Assembly (NCBI GenBank): GCA_005116835.1
Contig: SWDM01000019.1
Span: forward strand, 62,001-126,000
Reading direction: 5' to 3'
Length of the DNA: 64,000 bases
DNA from: Nitrospira sp.
Lineage (GTDB): Bacteria; Nitrospirota; Nitrospiria; Nitrospirales; Nitrospiraceae
Shown here piece by piece: positions 17,240-24,700 of the stretch (position 1 is the first letter of the stretch; the number at the start of each line of letters is the position of its first letter). A model generated the notes under the pieces. The model saw only the letters and a list, made by a program, of their open reading frames with translations, did no database searches and was not told the origin of the DNA. The position numbers and the translations under genes are program-made.

Positions 17240-17503
17240 GTGGGGCGCACCCTAAAGCGGACAGCGGGCATTTCGTGGAAACAGCGGCCTCGCCAGGCCG
17301 TGACGGGCGATCTCAAGATGATGGTCCTCAGCGGGGTCGTTCGCTGGGCCGATATCGATCCTCCGCTGCTTCGTCAGCATTCGGCCAAGATCGGCATCGA
17401 TCCCTATAAAGGGGCGCTGGACCTTGATGACGATATCCAGGAGCCAGGTTGGTTGGCGAGAATATTTTCGAGCTGGGAGTATCTGTTTCGGCGCTACCAT
17501 TGA
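17240..17503 (+). CDS. Small protein resembling the FlgH C-terminus
   Basis: 87 residues from a GTG start with GGAGGAG six bases upstream. GDLKMMVLSGVVRWADIDPP aligns by eye with the FlgH C-terminus around TQLMSISGIVRRVDVDTKNT. SAKIGIDPYKGALDLDDDIQ then EPGWLARIFSSWEYLF aligns with DAKIEYSGLGVVDDVQRPGW and LVRVLDWVYPF. It has no signal peptide or lipobox. It could be a decayed partial duplicate of flgH or an independently retained small protein; the good ribosome site and the flgH/flgI position favour expression. Similarity was judged by eye only. Confidence 0.6.
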   Translation: MGRTLKRTAGISWKQRPRQAVTGDLKMMVLSGVVRWADIDPPLLRQHSAKIGIDPYKGALDLDDDIQEPGWLARIFSSWEYLFRRYH

Positions 17504-17523
17504 CGGTGAACATCGTACAGGAC

Positions 17524-18711
17524 ATGACCATGATGATGACGAAACGCTCAATCTCTGCCTCATTGCTCGCCGCGTTGCTCGTGGCGACGCCTGCTTGGGC
17601 CGTCCGGATCAAGGACGTCGGTTCTTTCGAAGGTGTCCGGGAGAACCAGTTGATCGGCTACGGGCTCGTCGTGGGTCTGGACCGTACCGGTGACCAGGTC
17701 ATCGGTGGTCAGTTCACCATCCAAGCCATGATGTCGATGTTGAATAAGATGGGGGTGAATCTCGTCATCGACCCGATTCAGTTGCTGACGCGCAACATTG
17801 CCTCAGTCATGGTGACGGCAAAGTTGCCGCCATTTGCCAAGCCAGGGTTGACGGTCGATGTCCTCGTCTCATCGATGGCCAACGCAAAGAGTTTGCAAGG
17901 CGGCACGTTGTTGCTCACTCCGCTGAAGGCGGCGAATCAGCAAGTGTATGCCGTGGCGCAAGGGCCGGTTTCTATCGGAGGATTCTTGGGAGGAACCGGT
18001 GGCGCAGGCGGATCCACTGTGACGAAAAATCATCAGTCTGCCGGTACGGTGCCAGGCGGGGCCATCATCGAAAAAGAGGTGGCCATCGACGTTGAGTCGT
18101 GGGAAACCGTTTCGGTGCTCCTGCGCCAGCCGGATTTCACGACGGCGATCAGAACGACCGAAGCCATCGACGGCGTTTTCGGAAAGGGGAGTGCGACCGC
18201 CGTCAATGCAGGGCTGGTACGGGCTACTATTCCTCTAAGCTTTCGCGGTCGAGTGGTGGAGTACATTGCCACGATCGAAGGATTGGATGTTGCCGTGGAC
18301 GTGTCTGCGAGAGTGGTGGTGAATGAACGGACCGGTACCGTAGTCCTCGGAGAACATGTCCGTATCTCTACCTGTGCCATCTCTCATGGCAACCTCACAA
18401 TCTCGGTCAAGAACACGATAAACGTGTCGCAGCCTCCCGCTTCCTTGCTTGGTGGGCCTTCTGGTGGACAGACGACTGTGACTGAGGATGTACAGACTGA
18501 GGCGAAGGAGCAAGAGTCCAGACTGATGGTGGTGGATGAAACGGTGACGCTCGGAGAGGTGGTCCGGGCGCTCAATGCGGTCGGAGTGACCCCGAGGGAC
18601 TTGGTTGCAATTCTGTCGGCTCTCCGGTCGGCTGGAGCACTTCAGGCTAATCTTGATATTATATGGCATAGAAGGCAGTCTACGGGACGGTTCAAAAGCC
18701 TGTCAATCTAA
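17524..18711 (+). CDS. flgI: Flagellar P-ring protein FlgI
   Basis: 395 residues. Signal peptide (SLLAALLVATPAWA), then VRIKDVGSFEGVRENQLIGY and GLVVGLDRTGDQ, diagnostic of FlgI; LTVDVLVSSMANAKSLQGGT and VTPRDLVAILSALRSAGALQ follow. It forms the periplasmic P ring. Most homologues end soon after ALQA; here a basic tail of about 20 residues (WHRRQSTGRFKSLSI at the end) follows, perhaps after loss of the original stop. No flgJ, flgK or flgL follows. Confidence 0.94.
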   Translation: MTMMMTKRSISASLLAALLVATPAWAVRIKDVGSFEGVRENQLIGYGLVVGLDRTGDQVIGGQFTIQAMMSMLNKMGVNLVIDPIQLLTRNIASVMVTAKLPPFAKPGLTVDVLVSSMANAKSLQGGTLLLTPLKAANQQVYAVAQGPVSIGGFLGGTGGAGGSTVTKNHQSAGTVPGGAIIEKEVAIDVESWETVSVLLRQPDFTTAIRTTEAIDGVFGKGSATAVNAGLVRATIPLSFRGRVVEYIATIEGLDVAVDVSARVVVNERTGTVVLGEHVRISTCAISHGNLTISVKNTINVSQPPASLLGGPSGGQTTVTEDVQTEAKEQESRLMVVDETVTLGEVVRALNAVGVTPRDLVAILSALRSAGALQANLDIIWHRRQSTGRFKSLSI

Positions 18712-19129
18712 CGAGCTGAAGGGTATCGGGGAGGGCGTGCTTCTGGCTGCGCGCTCAAGGAGCATAGAATTCTCTTACTTCCCATTAGGGGATGGGTCAA
18801 ATCGTGGAACGTTTATCCGACGGAGCGGGGATCCACCGCATATTCTCACCTTCTCTACTCCCTTAGAGGGCGAGGAGGTTTGCTCCCTAACTGCGCGCAA
18901 CTTTCTCACCCGCCCACCCACTGGCACGCCAAGACGTGCCATCAGCCCAGGCGAGGGCCTTCTAATTCCTCCTACTTCCCCAGAGGGAGTAGGCAGATTG
19001 TTCTTCACTGCGCGCAGCTTTCTCACCCGCCCACCCACTGGCACGCCAAGACGTGCCATTACCCCGGGCGAGGGGCTTCCGCGGCTGCGCGTTGCGCGAG
19101 CACAGAAGATCATCAGCCTCCATCCCCTC
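18712..19129. repeat. Repeat-filled gap after flgI with a 117-base tandem pair
   Basis: A 418-base gap. A block starting CTGCGCGCAACTTTCTCACC at 18891 recurs at 19008 (period 117): each copy holds CTGGCACGCCAAGACGTGCC, itself a hairpin. The right part, around 19089-19125 (GCGTTGCGCGAGCACAGAAG continuing into ATCATCAG), recurs at about 35530-35565. No gene is visible on either strand. Confidence 0.6.
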
Positions 19130-19888
19130 CTATTGTTGGATCCCCGACAGCCGCCAGTCCCCATTTTGGATTCGCATGAAGGTCCAGGCTTCGCCTGATT
19201 CGGTCGGTATCTCTTCGCTTCCTTCGACGAGATATCCTGGTTCCCCGTGCTTCTTGGTCAGAGACAGGTTGTAGTCACGGGCACTCCAGCGAAGCCCCGC
19301 CGTCACGTATTGCCTCGCCTGTTCAGTCCAGGCTTCCAGGATCTCTGCACGGAGGAGAACCACATCCTCCACATGGTTTCGAAAGCCCTGGCTGTTGTTG
19401 TCAGCGAGGGCTGCACTGAAGTAATTCAGCATGTCCGGCGTGACGAACTGCCGGAGCTCGGTCATATCTTGTTTGCTCCAGGCCTTTTGAACATCGGTCA
19501 GGAGTTGTTGAAAGGCGGCTTTGTCGGCGGCGGTAATGCTATCGACCGATAGTTTCTGCCTGCTTGCGGTGGATCGCCTTGCCGGTAGACTGTCCTTGGA
19601 TGGGTCGCGGCCTGTGACCCCGGAAAAGTCAGGGAGAGAGTGCCGTTGTATTTTCAGAAAATAAAAGATTGTCGCGGCTGCCAGGAGCAAGAGAATCAGT
19701 AGAATTCCGGCGGAGTCAAAATCCTCGGTCGGTTTGTTGGTTTCTGGAGCAGGCGCATCCGCTTCGGTGGTCTGCGCGCGACTGTTCGTCGCTCCCAAGA
19801 GCATCTCGCCGATCGACGATCCGGCGAGTCCGACTGCGAGCCCAGCCGGCAGGGGGGAACGGTGAGGACTGAGGATGGTGATGTTCAA
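19130..19888 (-). CDS. Tim44-like domain membrane protein
   Basis: About 252 residues from a TTG start. A Gly/Ala-rich stretch (AGLAVGLAGSSIGEMLLGA), a membrane helix (GILLILLLLAAATIFYFL) and a C-terminal Tim44-like domain (FQQLLTDVQKAWSKQDMTEL, RQFVTPDMLNYFSAAL, SEEIPTESGEAWTFMRIQNG) are in family order. Bacterial members are membrane-anchored proteins of unclear function. Homologues usually carry a signal peptide before the Gly-rich part; here an in-frame stop blocks any such extension, so the 5' end may be truncated or frameshifted. Confidence 0.75.
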   Translation of the reverse strand: MNITILSPHRSPLPAGLAVGLAGSSIGEMLLGATNSRAQTTEADAPAPETNKPTEDFDSAGILLILLLLAAATIFYFLKIQRHSLPDFSGVTGRDPSKDSLPARRSTASRQKLSVDSITAADKAAFQQLLTDVQKAWSKQDMTELRQFVTPDMLNYFSAALADNNSQGFRNHVEDVVLLRAEILEAWTEQARQYVTAGLRWSARDYNLSLTKKHGEPGYLVEGSEEIPTESGEAWTFMRIQNGDWRLSGIQQ

Positions 19889-20057
19889 GACAAGCTTCCC
19901 ACTATCGGTCTCGTTGGTGAACTATGCGCTCGGAACCATATCCTAACAGCAATGGCCGTTGAAGAGGCAACAAGATTGTGGAGCTATGACGTGATTAGGA
20001 TCGGCGAGAATGTTCCCAAGATGTTGGAGGTTGGTCGAGCGGCGAGATAGGTATTGG

Positions 20058-21050
20058 TCAGAGTTTCTGCTGTTCTGTAGGTTCAACTCGTTCACTGGAA
20101 GCATCGATTGCTTGGTCGCGTTGGTCCGTAACGTAGACGCTGCCTTTCATGGCCTTCGCGCGCTTTTTCAACTCCGAGGCAATTTTACTCACGTCTCCAG
20201 GATGTGCGATGGGTGAGCGTTCGTTCGTCACGACTGCGATCGACAGGCTCATCATCGGAAACTGTTCTTTGTTTCCTCGACGATCGACGGAATCGATATA
20301 TCCCTTGAGGCGATCGTCGCGGTCGTAAAAATCTGGAATGACGAGGTCGAATCGCTTAATGACAGTTTGGCAAATGGTGTCGATCTTGTCAGGCCGGCTC
20401 ATGAATACGAAGTCATCTCCCCCGACATGGCCGACGAAGCCTTCTGTGCCGGCGAGTTCTCCTACCACGGTGGTGAGTATGCGGCAGGCGACGACGAGGA
20501 CTTCGTCTCCACGGCCATAGCCGTAGCGGTCGTTGAACGATTTGAAATTGTCGATATCGACATAGGCTAGGGCGAAGGGCTGCTTACTTTCAATCCTGGC
20601 GGTGGTTTCGAACAAGATGGTGGTGTTGCCTGGCAGGCGGGTAAGGGGATTCGCGTCGAGCGAACGGGTTAGGCGACTCAGGCAGAGACGTACGCGATGT
20701 ACCACATCTTCCGCACGGTAGGGGATGGTGATGAAATCGTCGACCCCCAGGGCTCCCCAGTCGATGTCGTTCAGCCTGCTGTCCCGGACGAAGACGATTA
20801 ACGGCAGTCGTCCCAAGAAGGCATCGTGTTTGAGGTTTCGCGCAAGTGTTTCCACTGAGTGGCCTCCGGCGCCTTCGGTTGCCAGGATGAGGCAGGGGGG
20901 ATCGTGAATGAGCTCATGCAGTGCGAGGTCCGGGAGGTTGCCTTCCGCGATCTGGTAGCCGGCTTTATCAAGTGCTGCCGTCAAGGTTACGTTTGGAGCG
21001 AGCTCGTTGTGTAAGAGAAGAATTCGCCGTCCTGGTTGGGAGGAGCTCAT
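20058..21050 (-). CDS. GGDEF diguanylate cyclase with receiver-like N-terminus
   Basis: 330 residues. Residues 1-120 resemble a receiver domain (RILLLHNELAPNVTLTAALD; GVDDFITIPYRAEDVVHRVR), but the expected phospho-acceptor Asp region reads LILATEGAGG, so phosphorylation is doubtful. The C-terminal GGDEF domain has the active-site variant GGDDF (HVGGDDFVFMSR) and no RxxD inhibitory site just before it. It should make cyclic di-GMP. The start (ATGA) overlaps the HDOD stop, so it is translated with the upstream gene. Confidence 0.85.
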   Translation of the reverse strand: MSSSQPGRRILLLHNELAPNVTLTAALDKAGYQIAEGNLPDLALHELIHDPPCLILATEGAGGHSVETLARNLKHDAFLGRLPLIVFVRDSRLNDIDWGALGVDDFITIPYRAEDVVHRVRLCLSRLTRSLDANPLTRLPGNTTILFETTARIESKQPFALAYVDIDNFKSFNDRYGYGRGDEVLVVACRILTTVVGELAGTEGFVGHVGGDDFVFMSRPDKIDTICQTVIKRFDLVIPDFYDRDDRLKGYIDSVDRRGNKEQFPMMSLSIAVVTNERSPIAHPGDVSKIASELKKRAKAMKGSVYVTDQRDQAIDASSERVEPTEQQKL

Positions 21051-21886
21051 AGGTAATCGTCGATGGTAGAAAACTCGGTGGATGCCTTGGCAATACATTC
21101 CGCCAGTGCTGCCTCGTCGAGGCCGAGCAGGTCCCAGGCTTGCCGCGAAAGCGGCGGAATAAGGTCGTCACCAGGGTTCCCACAGGCCAGGCCCTTGACC
21201 AGGATATCGGCAACATGGACGATGGCCGTTTGAAGAGCGGCTTCCGTAGCAAGCGTGGGTGCATGGTGATGCAGGATCGGTTCGCGGAGTGTAACCGGCA
21301 AATTCCAAGCATTGGCAAGGCACCCGCCGATGTCTGCATGCGAGAGGCCCATCAGTTCCTGCTCCACCTCGAAGAGTGAGCGGTCGCCTCCCGCTTGGGC
21401 GGCAGTTTTGATGCTCCCTGCCACATCGGGCCATTTGACGTACAGCACGACTTTCCCTATGTCGTGCAGCAGGCCTGCGACGAAGAGTTCTTCAGGATTC
21501 TTGATCTCCAGCTTGCTGGCCAGGAGATGAGCGGTGATTGCCACGCCCAGGGAGTGACGCCACAACTGATCCATGCCGGCGTCTTTCATGATGCCGAACG
21601 CTGAAGCGCAAAGGGTGAGGCCTTTCACAACATTGAATCCCAGTACGATCACCGCATGGGCGACGGAGCTGATACGGGAGGGAAACCCGTAATAGGGCGA
21701 ATTGGCGAGACGGAGAACTTTGGCGGATAAGACCTGATCTTTTTCGATGAGCGCCCCGATCTCTTCAGTCGATACGGTTGGACGGCCGATCATGGAGGCA
21801 AGCCTCTGCACCACATGGGGGAGAGTCGGGAGGTCTCCGAGCTTCTCGATCCGGTTACGGAGGTCTGTCGGATTGAAAGTGGTCAT
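21047..21886 (-). CDS. HDOD domain signalling protein
   Basis: 279 residues: RIEKLGDLPTLPHVVQRLAS, then ALIEKDQVLSAKVLRLANSP and YYGFPSRISSVAHAVIVLGF are the HDOD signature; LFVAGLLHDIGKVVLYVKWP is the HD-like motif. HDOD proteins are regulators often linked to cyclic di-GMP and chemotaxis circuits. Overlaps by four bases both upstream (21886) and downstream (21050), making a coupled three-gene operon. Confidence 0.9.
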   Translation of the reverse strand: MTTFNPTDLRNRIEKLGDLPTLPHVVQRLASMIGRPTVSTEEIGALIEKDQVLSAKVLRLANSPYYGFPSRISSVAHAVIVLGFNVVKGLTLCASAFGIMKDAGMDQLWRHSLGVAITAHLLASKLEIKNPEELFVAGLLHDIGKVVLYVKWPDVAGSIKTAAQAGGDRSLFEVEQELMGLSHADIGGCLANAWNLPVTLREPILHHHAPTLATEAALQTAIVHVADILVKGLACGNPGDDLIPPLSRQAWDLLGLDEAALAECIAKASTEFSTIDDYL

Positions 21887-22218
21887 TCTGGCGCCGGTGT
21901 CTCTGGCAAGTGTATGGTGCTATGGGTTGCGTGCAAGTGATTGCGAAGCGTCCGGAGAATCATCTGTTGAATAGGATCGTGGGCAACCAGCCGAAAACGT
22001 GAATCGAGTTCGGCCTCCAGCTCAGTCAATGTCTTTCCGCCACTGTCTTCTGGATCCCCTTCCACATACACCGATGCCAGCTCCAGCCGTTGGAGCCGTT
22101 TGATCATGGAATCGTCGAGCATGGTCCCGGCAGCCACGATGGGAAGACCGGTTGCGTTTGTTACGGACTTCGCCAGAGTCATGCCTGGCAAGAGTTCTTC
22201 GATCACCACTCGTTTCAT
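21883..22218 (-). CDS. Small protein of the HD-GYP/HDOD-associated type
   Basis: 111 residues from ATG 22218. The opening (MKRVVIEELLPGMTLAKSVT, then GLPIVAAGTMLDDSMIKRLQ and LELASVYVEGD) resembles the short module that precedes HD-GYP domains in other bacteria. No catalytic motif is present. First gene of the operon with the HDOD and GGDEF genes (ATGA overlap), so probably an accessory or input module for that pair. Confidence 0.65.
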   Translation of the reverse strand: MKRVVIEELLPGMTLAKSVTNATGLPIVAAGTMLDDSMIKRLQRLELASVYVEGDPEDSGGKTLTELEAELDSRFRLVAHDPIQQMILRTLRNHLHATHSTIHLPETPAPE

Positions 22219-22532
22219 CAAACTGCGTTCCTGGATGGTCTCTATGCGAGCCAAGTCGTTGCCGAATTTTTTCAACAATGAACCAGGCCGTGAGGCTGTC
22301 TTCTGCAATTACCTTATCGGAGAATCGGCATCATTCCTAAAGGTTCGTTCTCTTTCATCTCCGTTGATACGGTAAGCATGCGCTAGCGCCAGCAGCAGGG
22401 CACAAGGGGCACCAAATGAAACCGAATAGGTATGTGGCTTGGCTTGTTGGAGCGCGCTATTCAGCGGTGGGCATTGAGCTCTGCGGGAGGTTCGGCGCTA
22501 CAGTTGCAAGGGCAATTTGTCTGTCTTACAAG
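22219..22532. other. Gap upstream of the HDOD operon
   Basis: No gene recognised. Short open frames here overlap one another and lack ribosome sites. The operon promoter should lie at its left end, but I cannot point to a convincing -10/-35 pair. Confidence 0.35.
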
Positions 22533-22654
22533 CAGGATGCTGAAAAAGGCCCCCAGCATCGTTCTCGCATCGCTCAGAGGCTCAACGTACTGAAGCGTAC
22601 GCCTCGCCTCTTCGCTCGCTGCGGCCTTGCTGGATGGCCTTTTTGAGCATCCTG
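22533..22654. mobile_element. Family 2 inverted-repeat element (CAGGATGCT), copy 1
   Basis: 122 bases. Ends CAGGATGCTGAAAAAGGC and GGCCTTTTTGAGCATCCTG are inverted repeats. The centre holds GCTCAACGTACTGAAGCGTA, a small hairpin. A copy in opposite orientation is at 31055-31178 and a diverged one at 57295-57411. No transposase; MITE- or REP-like. Confidence 0.7.
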
Positions 22655-22764
22655 CGATTATTGTGGCAGCAGTGCCATACATAATATTTCACTTGCGGTT
22701 TATGTACAAACCAAGTTTTTCCGCAGACTGTTAGTAGGTTCAAGAGGGATTGAGGGCATCTTTA

Positions 22765-22949
22765 AGCCCGCATTATTCATGACGGTTCGTCGCGAAATCG
22801 CTGAGCCGCGTCGTGAGAGCGGAGCCCTGAGGACCTGCAGAGCACTCGTGCAGTACGTTGAGGGTCTGATGGGCGAGCCTGCCGACCGAAGGTTTGTCGT
22901 AGCAGCGGATCGGCGATTGCAACAGAAGTGTCCATGAATCATGCGGGCT
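22765..22949. mobile_element. Family 1 inverted-repeat element (AGCCCGCATTATTCATGA), copy A
   Basis: 185 bases. The left end AGCCCGCATTATTCATGA and the right end read in reverse (AGCCCGCATGATTCATGGA) are near-perfect terminal inverted repeats. The interior, read in reverse, matches copies B-D (CTCAACGTACTGC core). It carries no coding potential of its own. Confidence 0.75.
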
Positions 22950-22954
22950 AGGAC

Positions 22955-22991
22955 GGCTCCCCACCTTTGCCCGCTCGTGGGGTGGGGAGCC
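22955..22991 (-). terminator. Strong hairpin downstream of the small lipoprotein gene
   Basis: GGCTCCCCACC and GGTGGGGAGCC form a perfect 11-bp stem with a 15-base loop, 16 bases after the lipoprotein stop. There is no clear U-run on the minus strand. Confidence 0.6.
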
Positions 22992-23006
22992 TTGATGATA
23001 GATGGA

Positions 23007-23345
23007 CTACTTGGGAGCTACTGCGACCCCGTAGACTTGCGTGCAAGCGCGCGCGATGAGGATAAAGTGCTGGGTATAGGTGTCGGATGACACCTTCACG
23101 AGGGCAGTTGCCCCAGGGGCTTTCGTCAATGCGTCAGCGACAGCGTCCTTGGTCTCATTTCCGTCGCTCAGCGGAATGACGCCCAGAAGATAATATACGC
23201 AATCTTGTCCCTTGACCTGTCCAATTTCCCTATACGAACCAGGAGCCAAAGGTTCCGTCGAAGGAGCGACGCCACCTGTTATGTGTCCGCAACTACTAAC
23301 AAGAAGACATATCGCTGGTAGCACAAAAAGAAGTGACTTCCGCAT
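23007..23345 (-). CDS. Small lipoprotein, TRL-like
   Basis: 112 residues. Signal peptide with lipobox LVSSC (MRKSLLFVLPAICLLVSSCG), so probably lipid-anchored. The mature part (QVKGQDCVYYLLGVIPLSDG, DAVADALTKAPGATALVKVS) resembles TRL-like small lipoproteins whose function is unknown. It stands alone between repeats, with a strong hairpin after its stop. Confidence 0.75.
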   Translation of the reverse strand: MRKSLLFVLPAICLLVSSCGHITGGVAPSTEPLAPGSYREIGQVKGQDCVYYLLGVIPLSDGNETKDAVADALTKAPGATALVKVSSDTYTQHFILIARACTQVYGVAVAPK

Positions 23346-23962
23346 GGCATTTCCCTTTCCTTGATGAAGGCTATAGTGCCTCCATATGAAGCCGGTCTTT
23401 CCCGCCTATCAGGAATTCCCGGCATGTTGATGGGCTTGGTAGCCCCTCTGCGCAGCAAAGTTCAGTCAGTTCCCTACGTACTGATGCGATCCTCAAAGTG
23501 TGCGTATATGACTGTTCTCACCAGGGAGTTCTTCTGGAAAGTCAGGCGATTACCGCGAGTACGGTTGGCACTATTTGGTGATTGGCTCAGCAGGCTGCTC
23601 CTTGTTTTGGAATACTTGAATTGCCCATGCGACAGCCTATCTGTATCGTGGCCTAAGTCAAATGATTTCCAGGAAGCCTTTTCTGATAGGAGCCGGATGA
23701 ATCGAGAGGTTCAGGTCCGGTTCTTGGAGGGCTTGGCGGTGAGATTCCGCCTGGCCACTCAACTTGCGTGATATGTGATTCAGGCCTCTCCACTATTCTG
23801 GGAGCAAGAAGGGCACCTGGTCGCTCATTGGCCTCTCTTGATTCGAGTTCATGTAGCGGTTAAGGGATAAAAGCGATTGAGGTCACCTGTGTGATCTCAA
23901 ACAGGTTGGAGTAGGGGATGCGGGGTTTATTGTGAGGTGAAAGGTAGTAATGGCCAGAGGGA
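23346..23962. other. 617-base gap with a group II intron relic
   Basis: No convincing gene. The open frame at 23361-23771 has no ribosome site and its composition does not look like a protein gene. The notable element is a domain V-like hairpin at 23690-23723. The last 190 bases show nothing I can name. Confidence 0.4.
23690..23723 (+). ncRNA. Group II intron domain V-like hairpin (relic)
   Basis: Exactly 34 bases. GAGCCGGA pairs with TCCGGTTC, and TGAATC pairs with GGTTCA around a GAGA tetraloop, with a two-base bulge on the 3' side. This is the geometry of catalytic domain V. About 16 bases later GGCGG/CCGCC can form a domain VI-like stem. No intron-encoded protein is nearby, so it is a fragment. 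Confidence 0.5.
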
Positions 23963-24700
23963 TTACGACTTATTGGCAGCTTGGATCGCAAGTTCTTCAG
24001 GGATAAGATAGCGCCTTGGTCCGAGAATCGCCGTTCCAATACGCACGGTGGTTGCGCCTTCGGCGATGGCATTCTCCATATCTTCTGACATGCCCATGGA
24101 GAGTGTGTCGAGTTCGTAGCCATCTTTCTTGAGCTGGTCGTAGAGTTCCCAGAGCATATGGAACTGGCTGCGTTGCAAAGCCGTGGCAGTGGTGAGTTCA
24201 GGGACTGCCATCAATCCGCGCAATTTCAGACGGGGCAGGCGGACGACATGGGCTGCCAGCTGGGCCAGATCCTTTGGCTCTACGCCACTTTTACTCGCTT
24301 CTCCGCTCACATTCACTTGGAGACAGATTTGCAACGGGGGAAGCGAGGCGGGCCGATCTTTCGCCAATCGGTCGGCAATTTTTATCCGGTCCACACCATG
24401 AACCCAGACGAAGTTCTCCGTAATGCGTTTGGTCTTATTGCTCTGAATCGGGCCAATGAAATGCCACTCGATCGCCAAATCGGTCAGGGCCGGCATTTTA
24501 GCCAGGGCTTCCTGTAGGTAGTTCTCGCCGAAAATCTTTTGCCCCGCATGCCAAGCTTCCCTCACTCGCTCTGGTGGCTGGGTCTTACTGGCGACCAGCA
24601 ATGTGATCTCGTCCCGCGATCGTCCGGCTAATTGAGCCGCTTTGGCAATGCGATCTTGGACGGCTTGCAAGCGTGAGGCGACTGTTGTGGTCGGTTCCAT
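23963..24700 (-). CDS. PLP homeostasis protein, YggS/PROSC family
   Basis: 245 residues. Family motifs: ITLLVASKTQPPERVREAWH (the Lys binds PLP), FGENYLQEA, IEWHFIGPIQSNKTKRITEN, LQVNVSGEASKSGV, LRGLMAVPE, LSMGMSEDMENAIAEGATTV and RIGTAILGPR. It binds pyridoxal phosphate without a known enzymatic reaction and buffers the cofactor. The start codon overlaps the cfa stop by one base (TAATG), so the two genes are co-translated. Confidence 0.95.
   Translation of the reverse strand: MEPTTTVASRLQAVQDRIAKAAQLAGRSRDEITLLVASKTQPPERVREAWHAGQKIFGENYLQEALAKMPALTDLAIEWHFIGPIQSNKTKRITENFVWVHGVDRIKIADRLAKDRPASLPPLQICLQVNVSGEASKSGVEPKDLAQLAAHVVRLPRLKLRGLMAVPELTTATALQRSQFHMLWELYDQLKKDGYELDTLSMGMSEDMENAIAEGATTVRIGTAILGPRRYLIPEELAIQAANKS

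Noticed and set aside
18880-19179. CRISPR-like appearance of the repeats after flgI
   Set aside because: Only two long copies with period 117, degenerate and without short unique spacers; no cas genes.
23361-23771. 136-codon + strand frame
   Set aside because: No ribosome site or family; its end is the translation of the group II intron domain V/VI region, a known source of spurious frames.
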